Notes under the pieces: model-generated | Database searches by the model: none | What the model saw: the letters and a program-made list of their open reading frames with translations, nothing else | Told to the model about the DNA's origin: nothing | Translations under genes and position numbers: made by a program | In this document: piece after piece, positions 1 through 8,300 of the stretch | How positions within the stretch are numbered: position 1 is the first letter of the stretch | How the letters are laid out: every line of letters starts with the position of its first letter | NCBI GenBank assembly: GCA_964551645.1 | Contig: CAZKDV010000065.1 | Span: 1 to 13,710, forward strand | From: CAZKDV01 sp964551645 | Lineage (GTDB): Bacteria > Bacteroidota > Bacteroidia > Bacteroidales > DTU049 | Reading direction: 5' to 3' | Length of the DNA: 13,710 nucleotides

Positions 1-84
1 AATATTTGAAAAAGATAACTTTATCAATTTTAATTTTCTTTTTTTTGGCTGAAATATAGATATGTAGTGAGCTTAATATGAATT

Positions 85-115
85 AATAAAATTGATGTGA
101 TTCCAGAATTTTATT
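85..115 (-). terminator. Possible weak terminator hairpin after murF-alr
   Basis: A 9-bp perfect inverted repeat (AATAAAATT at 85-93, AATTTTATT at 107-115) with a 13-nt loop lies about 20 nt beyond the murF-alr stop codon, where the end of the minus-strand operon transcript would be expected. The stem is pure A/T and has no clear following U-run on the minus strand, so it is a poor intrinsic terminator by the usual criteria. In DNA this AT-rich such repeats also arise by chance. The rest of 1-134 has stops in the frames I read and shows no gene I can support. Confidence 0.25.
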
Positions 116-134
116 GAGTTATTGGGAAAATATC

Positions 135-2603
135 TCATTCTAAAACATATTGCCTCTTGACTCTTTTAGATATTCCAGATAGAGCCTCGTAAGGAATTAC
201 TTCCATTTCATTTGAAAATTCTTGTATAGGATAATTATTGCCAAAAATGATGGCATCATCTCCAACTTTGGCTTGAACATTAGTAATGTCAATAATTGTC
301 ATATCCATACATATATTTCCTATTACTTTACAGCTTTTGCCATTGACTATCATTTTTCCTTTGCCATTGCTCAGTATTCTTCTGTAACCGTCTGCATATC
401 CGATTGGAACGACAGCAATAGTAGAATCTTTGTTTAACACACAAGTATCTCCATAACCGATGCGTTCACCAGCTTTGATATGTTTTATTTGAATAATATT
501 TGATTTGAGTGTAGCTACATTTTCAAGCTGCAAATTGTTTTCTTGGTCGGGCTGAATACCATACAAACCAATTCCAAGTCGCACCATATCAAATTGTGCT
601 TCAGAAAAACGACTTATACCTGCCGAGTTAAGAATATGTAATAATGGAGATATGTTAAGATTTTGAGTGATTTTTGAACACATTTTTGTAAAAGTTTGTA
701 TTTGCTGTTGTGTAAATGTGTCATCGTGTGGATTATCGGCAGCAGAAAGATGTGAGAAAATTGAACTGACTTGAATATGCTTGTATTTTTTTAAAATATT
801 AATAAGTTTGTCTATATCGTTTTTTTGAAATCCTAATCTGTTCATGCCTGAATCAAACTTTAAATGTATTTTAATAAGCCTTTCATCGTCTGATAAAAAC
901 CATTGGAGAGATTCAAAACTGTATATTTCAGGTTCTAAATTATTTTCAATAATAGTGCTTATGGAGCTATATTCTGGAATCATAACCATAACCGGCAGTT
1001 TAATTCCATGTTTTTTTAATTCAACACCTTCGTCAGCGTATGCTACTGCAAGATAATCAATGTGATGATATTGTAATAAACTCGCTATTTCATAGCTACC
1101 ACTTCCATAAGAAAATGCTTTGACAACAGCCATGATTTTGGTTTTAGGTTTTAGTAGCGATTTGAAAACATTGAGGTTATGTATGATTGCATTAAGGTTT
1201 ACTTCAAGAACAGTTTGATGTGATACTTTTTGCAATGATTTGCAAATTTTTTCAAAAGCAAAAATGCGAGCCCCTTTAACGAGTATTGTTTCTTGCTTGA
1301 AGTTATTGATATGGTGCTGATTAAGAAAATCATCTGTGTTTTCATAAAAAAACTGTTCTGGAATATTTTTGAATAATTTTTGATGCAACACAAGTTGTCT
1401 CCCAATACCAATAAATTTGTCAATATTTCGTTTTTCTAACATTGATACAATATTGGCATAAAGGTTTTTTTGTTCCATTCCGGTCTGAAACATATCTGAT
1501 AATATTACAGTTGCTTTGCGGTATTGTTGCTGTTGTTTAAGAAAATCAAGTGCAATATTTAGAGAATGTAAGTCAGAATTGTAAGCATCATTTATAATCA
1601 GACAATCCGAAAGTCCTTGGTGCATTTCAAGACGCATTTCCACATGGCTTAATTCAGCTATAGAGTCAATAAGTTCGTCAATATCATAGTTTAAAACTAA
1701 CATGCAGGCAAGGCAGTGCATGATGTTTTGTATTGAGGCTTCATCAGTAAAAGGTACTTTTATTTCTTTAATGCTGTTTTGATATTTAAGCTCAATATTT
1801 GTTGATGATTGTTTTTTAGTGCTTTTAATTATTTGAACATTGTCATTTGATGATTTGCCCCATTTGAAAATTTTCTTTTTGCTCAAAATAGGGTGTTCAA
1901 GTATTGTTTGTAAAACTTGATTTTCGTCAGAATTTATAACAATGGTGTGAACATTAAGAAATAAGAGTAATTTCTCATTAATTTTTTGATTTATATCAAT
2001 GAAATTTTCATTATGGGCAGGTCCAATAGTAGTAAAAATACCGATATTAGGTCGTATAATTTTCTCAAGATTAGCCATTTCATCTGTTTTAGAAATCCCA
2101 GCTTCTATTATTGCAAGTTGATGGTATGACTGAAGCATACATATAGATAATGGCACGCCAATTTGCGAATTATAGCTTTTGGGACTTCTGAAAGTAGGAG
2201 TGTATTTAGACAAAAGTGTAAATAACCACTCTTTTACAATGGTTTTGCCGTTAGAGCCAGTAATGCCAATTATGGGGAATAAAAATTTATTTCGATGAAA
2301 ACTGGCTAAAAGTTGAAGTGCTTTTATTGCATTGCTTGTAAAAATGAAACTTGCTTCGGGAAAATTAGATATGAAACTGTCAGCTTGCTCGGTAATTACA
2401 AAGCAGCGAACGCCTTTTTCGTAAAGCTCATTGATGAACTGATGTCCATTTTGCTTTTCAGTTCTAATTGCAAAAAATATGCTTGAAGCAGGGTCAACAA
2501 GCCTGCGACTATCGGTTAAAACATTATTAATGATAAGTTCACTTTGCTTACCGCTTAGCTCCCCTTGTATGGCATTTGCAATTTGTTTTATAGAGTAGTT
2601 CAT
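135..2603 (-). CDS. murF-alr: Bifunctional UDP-MurNAc-tripeptide:D-Ala-D-Ala ligase / alanine racemase (MurF-Alr fusion)
   Basis: This 822-residue fusion carries two consecutive cytoplasmic steps of peptidoglycan precursor synthesis: racemisation of L-Ala to D-Ala, and ATP-dependent addition of D-Ala-D-Ala to UDP-MurNAc-tripeptide. The MurF half (about 1-455) shows the N-terminal DSR motif (31-33), the Mur-ligase P-loop GITGSNGKT (113-121), SYNSQIGVP (143-151), EAGIS (167-171) and NDAYNSDLHS (338-347), which corresponds to the family's DDAYNANPxS. The alanine racemase half (about 465-822) has the PLP lysine K495 in VVKAFSYGSG and the candidate catalytic tyrosine Y717 in GERIGYG, plus NICMDM (763-768) near the C terminus. 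The usual Alr motif is KADAYGHG; the altered form here fits my memory of Bacteroidetes MurF-Alr fusions. The ATG shares one base with the pdxA stop (TAATG), so translation is probably coupled. The stop is TGA. Both active sites look intact. Confidence 0.95.
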   Translation of the reverse strand: MNYSIKQIANAIQGELSGKQSELIINNVLTDSRRLVDPASSIFFAIRTEKQNGHQFINELYEKGVRCFVITEQADSFISNFPEASFIFTSNAIKALQLLASFHRNKFLFPIIGITGSNGKTIVKEWLFTLLSKYTPTFRSPKSYNSQIGVPLSICMLQSYHQLAIIEAGISKTDEMANLEKIIRPNIGIFTTIGPAHNENFIDINQKINEKLLLFLNVHTIVINSDENQVLQTILEHPILSKKKIFKWGKSSNDNVQIIKSTKKQSSTNIELKYQNSIKEIKVPFTDEASIQNIMHCLACMLVLNYDIDELIDSIAELSHVEMRLEMHQGLSDCLIINDAYNSDLHSLNIALDFLKQQQQYRKATVILSDMFQTGMEQKNLYANIVSMLEKRNIDKFIGIGRQLVLHQKLFKNIPEQFFYENTDDFLNQHHINNFKQETILVKGARIFAFEKICKSLQKVSHQTVLEVNLNAIIHNLNVFKSLLKPKTKIMAVVKAFSYGSGSYEIASLLQYHHIDYLAVAYADEGVELKKHGIKLPVMVMIPEYSSISTIIENNLEPEIYSFESLQWFLSDDERLIKIHLKFDSGMNRLGFQKNDIDKLINILKKYKHIQVSSIFSHLSAADNPHDDTFTQQQIQTFTKMCSKITQNLNISPLLHILNSAGISRFSEAQFDMVRLGIGLYGIQPDQENNLQLENVATLKSNIIQIKHIKAGERIGYGDTCVLNKDSTIAVVPIGYADGYRRILSNGKGKMIVNGKSCKVIGNICMDMTIIDITNVQAKVGDDAIIFGNNYPIQEFSNEMEVIPYEALSGISKRVKRQYVLE

Positions 2604-3676
2604 TATTTGTTAGTCTCTAATCTATTTGAGCAGTAGTTTTTATAATTAGTTCTGTTTTTATAAATTTCGGCAGCTAAAAACAAAGCATTTGTAAATGAAT
2701 TTGCTGAAGCCATATTTTTTCCTGCAATATCAAAAGCAGTTCCATGTGCTGGTGAGGTTCTTATAATCGGCAAACCAGCAGTAAAATTAACTCCATCATC
2801 AAAAGAAATTGCTTTGAATGGAATAAGTCCTTGGTCATGATACATTGCTAATACACCATCATATTTCTGGAATGTTAGGTTTCCAAAAAAACCATCTGAA
2901 GAAAAAGGGCCAAAAACTTCTAAACCTTCTTTATTTAGTTCTTTTATTGCAGGTGTAAGTATTTTAATTTCTTGGTTTCCAAATAAACCACTATCGCTTG
3001 CATGTGGATTTAAACCTAAAACTGCAATTCTTGGTCTGTCAATACCAAAATCTTGCATCAGAGATTGATAGAAAAGATGTAATTTGCGTATGATTAAGTC
3101 GGTAGTAATAAGTTTAGGAACTTCAGAAATAGGTACATGAGTAGTAGCAAGGGCAACTCTCATTAGTTTGCTAACCATTATCATCAAAATATCGTTTGCT
3201 TTGAATTGCTCGGCTAAATACTCGGTATGTCCTGTAAAATTGGGATAAACAGCTTGAATAGCATTTTTGTTGATAGGTGCAGTTACTAATATTTCTGCTT
3301 TATTGTTTAAAATGTCTTGTACTGCTGTTTCAAGAGCAATAAATGCCATTTTGCCCGATAATGGAGTTCCGCAGCCTAAGTCAACTTTAATTTCTTCTTC
3401 AACTATATTGAAAATATTTACTCTTTTCGGATTTGCTACATCAATATTTTTGACAAGATTAAAGTTAAAGTTTGGCAAGTCTATAGTATTTTTGTGATAT
3501 GATGCAAGTTTGGAGTTTCCATAAACTATTGGATTTACAAAGTCTAAAATTCTATTGTCAGATAGAGCTTTCATTATTACTTCGTATCCAATTCCGTTTG
3601 TATCACCATGTGTGATGATAATTTTTGGTGTTTGTGTATTATTTGTTTCACTTGCTTTATTTTCGGTATTATTCAT
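2603..3676 (-). CDS. pdxA: 4-hydroxythreonine-4-phosphate dehydrogenase
   Basis: PdxA oxidises 4-phosphohydroxy-L-threonine in the DXP-dependent vitamin B6 pathway; the product is joined with deoxyxylulose phosphate by PdxJ to give pyridoxine phosphate. The protein is 357 residues, slightly longer than the usual 330 or so because of a polar 16-residue N-terminal extension. No later ATG could replace the chosen start, since the next methionine (35) lies inside the conserved HGDTNGIGYEV block (23-33). The three expected metal-binding histidines are visible: H150 in FTGHTEYLAE, H225 in LNPHASDSG and H280 in YHDQGLIPFK. SPAHGTAFDIAG (308-319) is the C-terminal signature. The LRR gene ends 10 bp upstream and murF-alr overlaps the stop by one base. 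Its end product PLP is the cofactor of the alanine racemase encoded by the next gene, which gives the arrangement a functional logic. Confidence 0.96.
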   Translation of the reverse strand: MNNTENKASETNNTQTPKIIITHGDTNGIGYEVIMKALSDNRILDFVNPIVYGNSKLASYHKNTIDLPNFNFNLVKNIDVANPKRVNIFNIVEEEIKVDLGCGTPLSGKMAFIALETAVQDILNNKAEILVTAPINKNAIQAVYPNFTGHTEYLAEQFKANDILMIMVSKLMRVALATTHVPISEVPKLITTDLIIRKLHLFYQSLMQDFGIDRPRIAVLGLNPHASDSGLFGNQEIKILTPAIKELNKEGLEVFGPFSSDGFFGNLTFQKYDGVLAMYHDQGLIPFKAISFDDGVNFTAGLPIIRTSPAHGTAFDIAGKNMASANSFTNALFLAAEIYKNRTNYKNYCSNRLETNK

Positions 3677-3686
3677 ATTTTTGGGT

Positions 3687-4295
3687 TTATTTTTGACATT
3701 TACATTTTTTTGAGCATTTTATTTTTGCTTTTTCAAGAATTTGAGTTAATTCTTGACAGTATTCGTTTCCAACTTTTGTGTTTAAAATGTTAATATACTT
3801 TATTTGCTTTGATATGTTTTTAAATTTATTGGGTTCAAAGTATAATGATGGATTTGAATAACAATTTATAATTTCAATATTTTCGAGTTGGAAAAATGAG
3901 TTTGGAATACTTGAAATTTTGTTTTTGCTGAAATCAATAGATGATAATTGATTTAAATTTCCTATATTTTGAGGAAGGCTCGAAAGTTTATTAGCAGAAA
4001 TGTTTAAATAGCTAAGTTTGGGTAATTTCGTAATGAAATTGGGCAATTCGAGCAATTTGTTATTTGACAAGTTAAGTTGTTGGAGATTGGTGAATAGGAT
4101 AATTTCGTCGGGAACTTCGCTTAGTTTTTGTTTACTTAAATCAAGGATAACAACTTTTTCAGGTGCTTTAAGTGCTTCTTCTATTGAATTATATTTGCCA
4201 ACAGAAAGTTCTTGTTTCTGTTTTTGAGCATAAGAATATAAGTTTGAAAACAGAAAGACAACAGACAAGCAGATACTAAAAATATTTTTTTTCAT
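3687..4295 (-). CDS. Exported small leucine-rich-repeat protein
   Basis: I recognise the fold but not the function of this 202-residue protein. Residues 1-23 form a classical signal peptide (basic start, hydrophobic core, SYA followed by QK), so it should be exported to the periplasm or beyond. No lipoprotein box is apparent. From about 48 to 139 there are four consecutive 23-residue leucine-rich repeats of the pattern LxxLxLSxNKLxxLPxxIxxLxx, followed by a more degenerate fifth (about 140-162). The tail is lysine- and cysteine-rich (C180, C194, C198, C200). There is no transmembrane anchor, enzyme domain or recognisable type IX sorting domain. It sits 14 bp after ribF and 10 bp before pdxA, so it is very likely co-transcribed with cofactor and cell-wall genes. 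Family knowledge suggests a protein-binding scaffold; any role in the envelope is inference. Confidence 0.8.
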   Translation of the reverse strand: MKKNIFSICLSVVFLFSNLYSYAQKQKQELSVGKYNSIEEALKAPEKVVILDLSKQKLSEVPDEIILFTNLQQLNLSNNKLLELPNFITKLPKLSYLNISANKLSSLPQNIGNLNQLSSIDFSKNKISSIPNSFFQLENIEIINCYSNPSLYFEPNKFKNISKQIKYINILNTKVGNEYCQELTQILEKAKIKCSKKCKCQK

Positions 4296-4309
4296 TTATT
4301 GCTATTTTA

Positions 4310-5239
4310 TTAATGTTTTAATGAGTTTAACATTTGTTTAATTTGCTTACTATCTTCATTTATTTGAGCAACAAGTTCATTAGTGTTGTTAAACTTGATA
4401 TCATTGCGTATTTTTTCAATTATTTCTACTTTTAGTTTTTTATGATATAAATCGCCTATAAAATCAAATAAATTTATTTCAATGCTAAGTTTGTTTTCTG
4501 CAATGGTGGGACGATTTCCAATATACAACATACCCTCATAAGTGCAATTTTCGACATGCGTAAGAACAGCATATACTCCGTGTGCAGGAATTAATTTATT
4601 TTCGTCCACGGAAATATTAGCAGTAGGATATCCAATTTTATTGCCAATTTTTAGCCCATGCTGAACATTGCCCGAAATACTATAATTGTAACCTAAAAGC
4701 CTTGATGCTTCTCGAACTTTACCATTTTTTAGTAATGTTCTTATTGCTGTTGAACTTATTTCTTGTCCCTCCAAGCGACATTCATTTACTTCAATAGCTT
4801 GATAGTTCATACTATTTTCAAATTTTCTTAATGTGTTGATTGTTCCTACTTTATCTTTTCCAAAATAATGTTCTCTGCCTACAACTAAAAATTTAGGTGA
4901 TAGCATGGACAAATATTTTTGAATAAACTCTTCGGCACTATGCTTTGATAGTTCTTCGGTGAAAGGCAACAAGCAAACATAATCAATACCCTTTTTCTCA
5001 AACAGTTCTATCTTTTCTTCTAGCAAACTTAATAATTCCACTTTTTTATCTGGATTAATGAGTGTTCTGGGGTGATTTGCAAATGTTACAACTATTTTAC
5101 TTGCATCTATTGTATGGCTTAGTTCGTTCATTTTATCAATTAATTTTTGATGACCTTGATGAACACCATCAAAAATACCTATTGTAAGTATTCCATTTTT
5201 TGCTTCAAATGGTATCTTAGGAAAATGAATTATATTCAC
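4310..5239 (-). CDS. ribF: Bifunctional riboflavin kinase / FAD synthetase
   Basis: RibF phosphorylates riboflavin to FMN and adenylylates FMN to FAD. The 309 residues have the standard two-domain layout. The N-terminal nucleotidyltransferase domain (about 1-180) has GIFDGVHQGH (21-30, the HxGH signature) and ISSTAIR (161-167). The C-terminal flavokinase domain (about 185-309) has GYPTAN (203-208), GVYAV (221-225), IGNRPT (240-245) and the candidate catalytic glutamate E254 in IEINLFDF. The usual GYDFRFG motif is replaced by GREHYFG (121-127), a modest divergence. The start is GTG at 5239: an in-frame TAA lies 9 nt upstream, and no ATG occurs before the conserved FDGVH block. It follows tamB after a 75-bp AT-rich spacer in which I find no convincing promoter, and it is followed closely by the LRR gene. 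Confidence 0.95.
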   Translation of the reverse strand: MNIIHFPKIPFEAKNGILTIGIFDGVHQGHQKLIDKMNELSHTIDASKIVVTFANHPRTLINPDKKVELLSLLEEKIELFEKKGIDYVCLLPFTEELSKHSAEEFIQKYLSMLSPKFLVVGREHYFGKDKVGTINTLRKFENSMNYQAIEVNECRLEGQEISSTAIRTLLKNGKVREASRLLGYNYSISGNVQHGLKIGNKIGYPTANISVDENKLIPAHGVYAVLTHVENCTYEGMLYIGNRPTIAENKLSIEINLFDFIGDLYHKKLKVEIIEKIRNDIKFNNTNELVAQINEDSKQIKQMLNSLKH

Positions 5240-5314
5240 AAGAGTTTATTTTTAAGCGAAATTACAATTTTTTGTTTTATTGTTATTAGTCAAAATAATA
5301 GACTTTTAATCTAT

Positions 5315-8300
5315 TTAATTGCTGGTGGTTTTATTTTTTTGTTTCCACAAATCACTAAATTTGTTGAAGTCTCTTCTGTAAAATATGCCAACTCCTTGAG
5401 TGTATGGGGTGTTTTGAGTAATAATATCTATTGGGTTTGAGCGATTAAAAGTTTTGGCACTAATTCTTCCATCAGATGTAATGCGATATTCGATATTAAC
5501 ATCTCCAAGAAATTGTTGCTGTTGTGTGTTTCCTTGCAGTTGCTGCCCGCCAAATCCGAGATTGCCTTCAACTTTAATTCTATCATTGAAAAATTGTGTT
5601 GAAAACATTAATTCTACTTCATCGTTAGTAACTTCACCTCCGGGACGGTATTTTACACCGATATCAAAATCTTTACTAATTTGAGATAGCCAATTGCTCA
5701 ATTGATTTGAAAGTAATTCGGTTGAAGTTGTTCCAATTCCTTGCGAAGAAAGTGTGTTAAATGCAATTTGGTCAGGTGGCACAAATGAGTTTAATATTAA
5801 CAAAGCAAACACTTGTCTATTTAATTCTTGTTCAGAAATTAGTGCATTTTTCACAAGGTTTTTAGTGTTTTCATCAGCTTGTGGAAGGTCTATATTGAAA
5901 GAGATTTCAGGGCTCATCAAATTGTTTTTTAATAGCAATTGAAGGTGTACAGGCACTTTTTGTTTATATACTTCTGATGGGTCAATATGGTTGATTAGGC
6001 TATAAATTCCAGTTCGTATAGGATAGTATGTTGTTAAATCAATATTTGCGTTATATGGGTCGCCTTTCCATTTGATTGAGCCACCCGATGCTATGTAGAA
6101 TCGTTTGTTAATTACATTTTCGAGGGTAAAAAGATATTCGCCGCCAAGGATGTTAAGGTCTCCAAACATTCTTAAATCTCCCGCCATATCAAATTCTATT
6201 TTTAAATCGCCTTCACCTTTGCCACGCATTATATCACCAACAGTTGGGTCGAAAATAATTTGCACTTCTGCATCGGGAGTAACTTGTAAATCAAGATTCA
6301 TTTTGAAATTCATTTCGTTTTGCTCGCCTGCAATGTTCTTTTGCTCTTTTTGCATAATATCATGTTGCGAAACGAAAGTAATAAACTTGTTTTCATGTGC
6401 ATATCCACTTTCATCAATCGGGATACTAAACGAAGTGCCTTTTCCTGTTTTAGCATTAACGCTCATAGTAATTTCATCAAGGTCGCCAGTAATTAAAACT
6501 CTACCATCAGCTATCACTGTGCCATAAAACAGATTATTATCTTTGCTTGTTGTGTTCATAAATTGAAAATCGCCCATGGTATTCATTTGTATATCAAATT
6601 TAAAGTCCTTGAATTTGTTGTGGGCAATATTCATACGAACCGAAGAACGATTTCCTTTTTGGTCAAGTAATGTAAGATTATCAGTATATATCCTATTATT
6701 TGTAATGTGAAATTTATCAGCAAAAGAAAATATTGAGTTTAAATAATAAACATGCAAGACTGTACGAATAAATTGTATGTCTCCACTAACTTTTGGGTCT
6801 TTAAGTGAGCCTTGTATTTTTAGGTTTCCCGTAGCTTTTCCGTCAAGAATATCTAAAAAATCTTTAACAAAAGGAGAAAGTGTTTTAATATTGTAATTTG
6901 TTAAATTGACTGAATAATCTATATTGTTGTCTTCTTTTTCGGGATAGAATTTTCCTATGAGCTTGATTGGTTCAATAACTCCAGCAGGTCCGGTATATTT
7001 AATATTTATGTCAGTACCAACATATTTTTGTTCAGTATTATACTTTGATAATATTTTCAAATCGCCAAGAAATTCTTTTTGCAGGTAAAAATTTGAAGCA
7101 AGTATGTCAGTTGTAAAGTAAGGGTTAGAAAACAAACTTCTTAAAAATAGTGAGCCGTGCATAATTCCATTTATACTAAAATCAGTTTGTTCAAGAAAAG
7201 GGGCAATGTTTTGTAAATCGAAATTGCTGAACACTATTTCAATTGCTGATTCTTTTGACCTTTTGTCATCACGAATAAGTATTTGCTGCTCATCTTTGTA
7301 AAATCTAAGATTGTTGACAGAAAGCGAGTCGTTTGAATAATATATTTTATTGTATTTATCTATTTCCCATTTATTATCTTCAATTGTAAACTCTGATGCC
7401 CCAAATACAGCAATCATTGAATTACTATCAGCAAGTACGATACTTCCTTTAATGTCGCCAGAGTTATTTTTAAAGTTTTTATAATTATCCCAAAATAGTG
7501 AGTAATTTATACTGTCGTTATGCACTACACCATCAAATTTAACATTTTCAACATTGGCTGTTTGATAGATTTGAAGATTTTGAGAAGACAGCCCGAGATA
7601 AATTTTTCGCACAAATGCTTCTATTGTAATATTGTTTTCAATAAACTCTATACCGCTATATGTAATATTGTCAGAATTAATATAAATGTTTAATATATTG
7701 TTGTTTGAATGAAATTTGCCATTAATTTTTGTTTTTTTAGAAATATGCAAATCTGGCATAAATAAATCTGTAATTATATCAAAGTCGTTCAAATCAAAAG
7801 CAAATTGTAGATTAACAACATCAGTTGGTGTTTCTCTTTGAGTGTTTGAGGCATAATTGCTAATATATTCGCTTAAAAACACTTCTATAGCATCTGATAT
7901 TTCGGAGAGCTTGTATTTTCCTTCAATATAACCGTTAATAATATTACTTTCAACTGATATTCGTTTTTGATTAAATGTTTCGTCTTCTTTTTGCACAATA
8001 TTTAGTTTAGGAATAAAGTATGAATTTTTTCCTTCTAAATATTTAATATCCTCAAAAGTAACTTCTCCTAAAAAGTTATCTATATTGCTTCCAAATGCCA
8101 TGCACTTAAGATTTGCTGATAAATAAGCCAAACTATCATTTCTATTAAAGTGAAGTTTTGAGAGGTTTGCATTGCTTATCTTTGATTCAAAATAGTAGCT
8201 TGGGATAGAGTCGGCAAATTGAATTTTACCATCAAATGCTAAATTTATATTTTTATCATCAATATTAACATTTCCGTTAAAAGTACCATCATTTATTTTT

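Noticed and set aside
1..134. Possible end of another gene at the left edge
   Set aside because: The plus-strand frames I read close by about position 60 and show low-complexity translation, so no coding remnant can be supported.
5240..5314. Possible ribF promoter (minus-strand TTATTTTG and TAATTTCG)
   Set aside because: Each differs from TAnnTTTG at one key position and neither has a credible -33 element at the right distance.
5297..5315. AATAGA / TCTATT inverted repeat right after the tamB stop
   Set aside because: It is only a 6-bp AT-rich stem with no U-run on the transcribed strand, too weak to call a terminator between tamB and ribF.
5147..5440. 97-codon plus-strand open frame spanning the ribF-tamB junction
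   Set aside because: It overlaps the start of ribF and the end of tamB on the other strand, both well supported, and its translation is low-complexity hydrophobic sequence with no recognisable domain.
6105..6527. 140-codon plus-strand open frame inside tamB
   Set aside because: It lies wholly antisense to the conserved C-terminal part of tamB and its Ser/Pro/Ile-rich translation is typical of a shadow frame.
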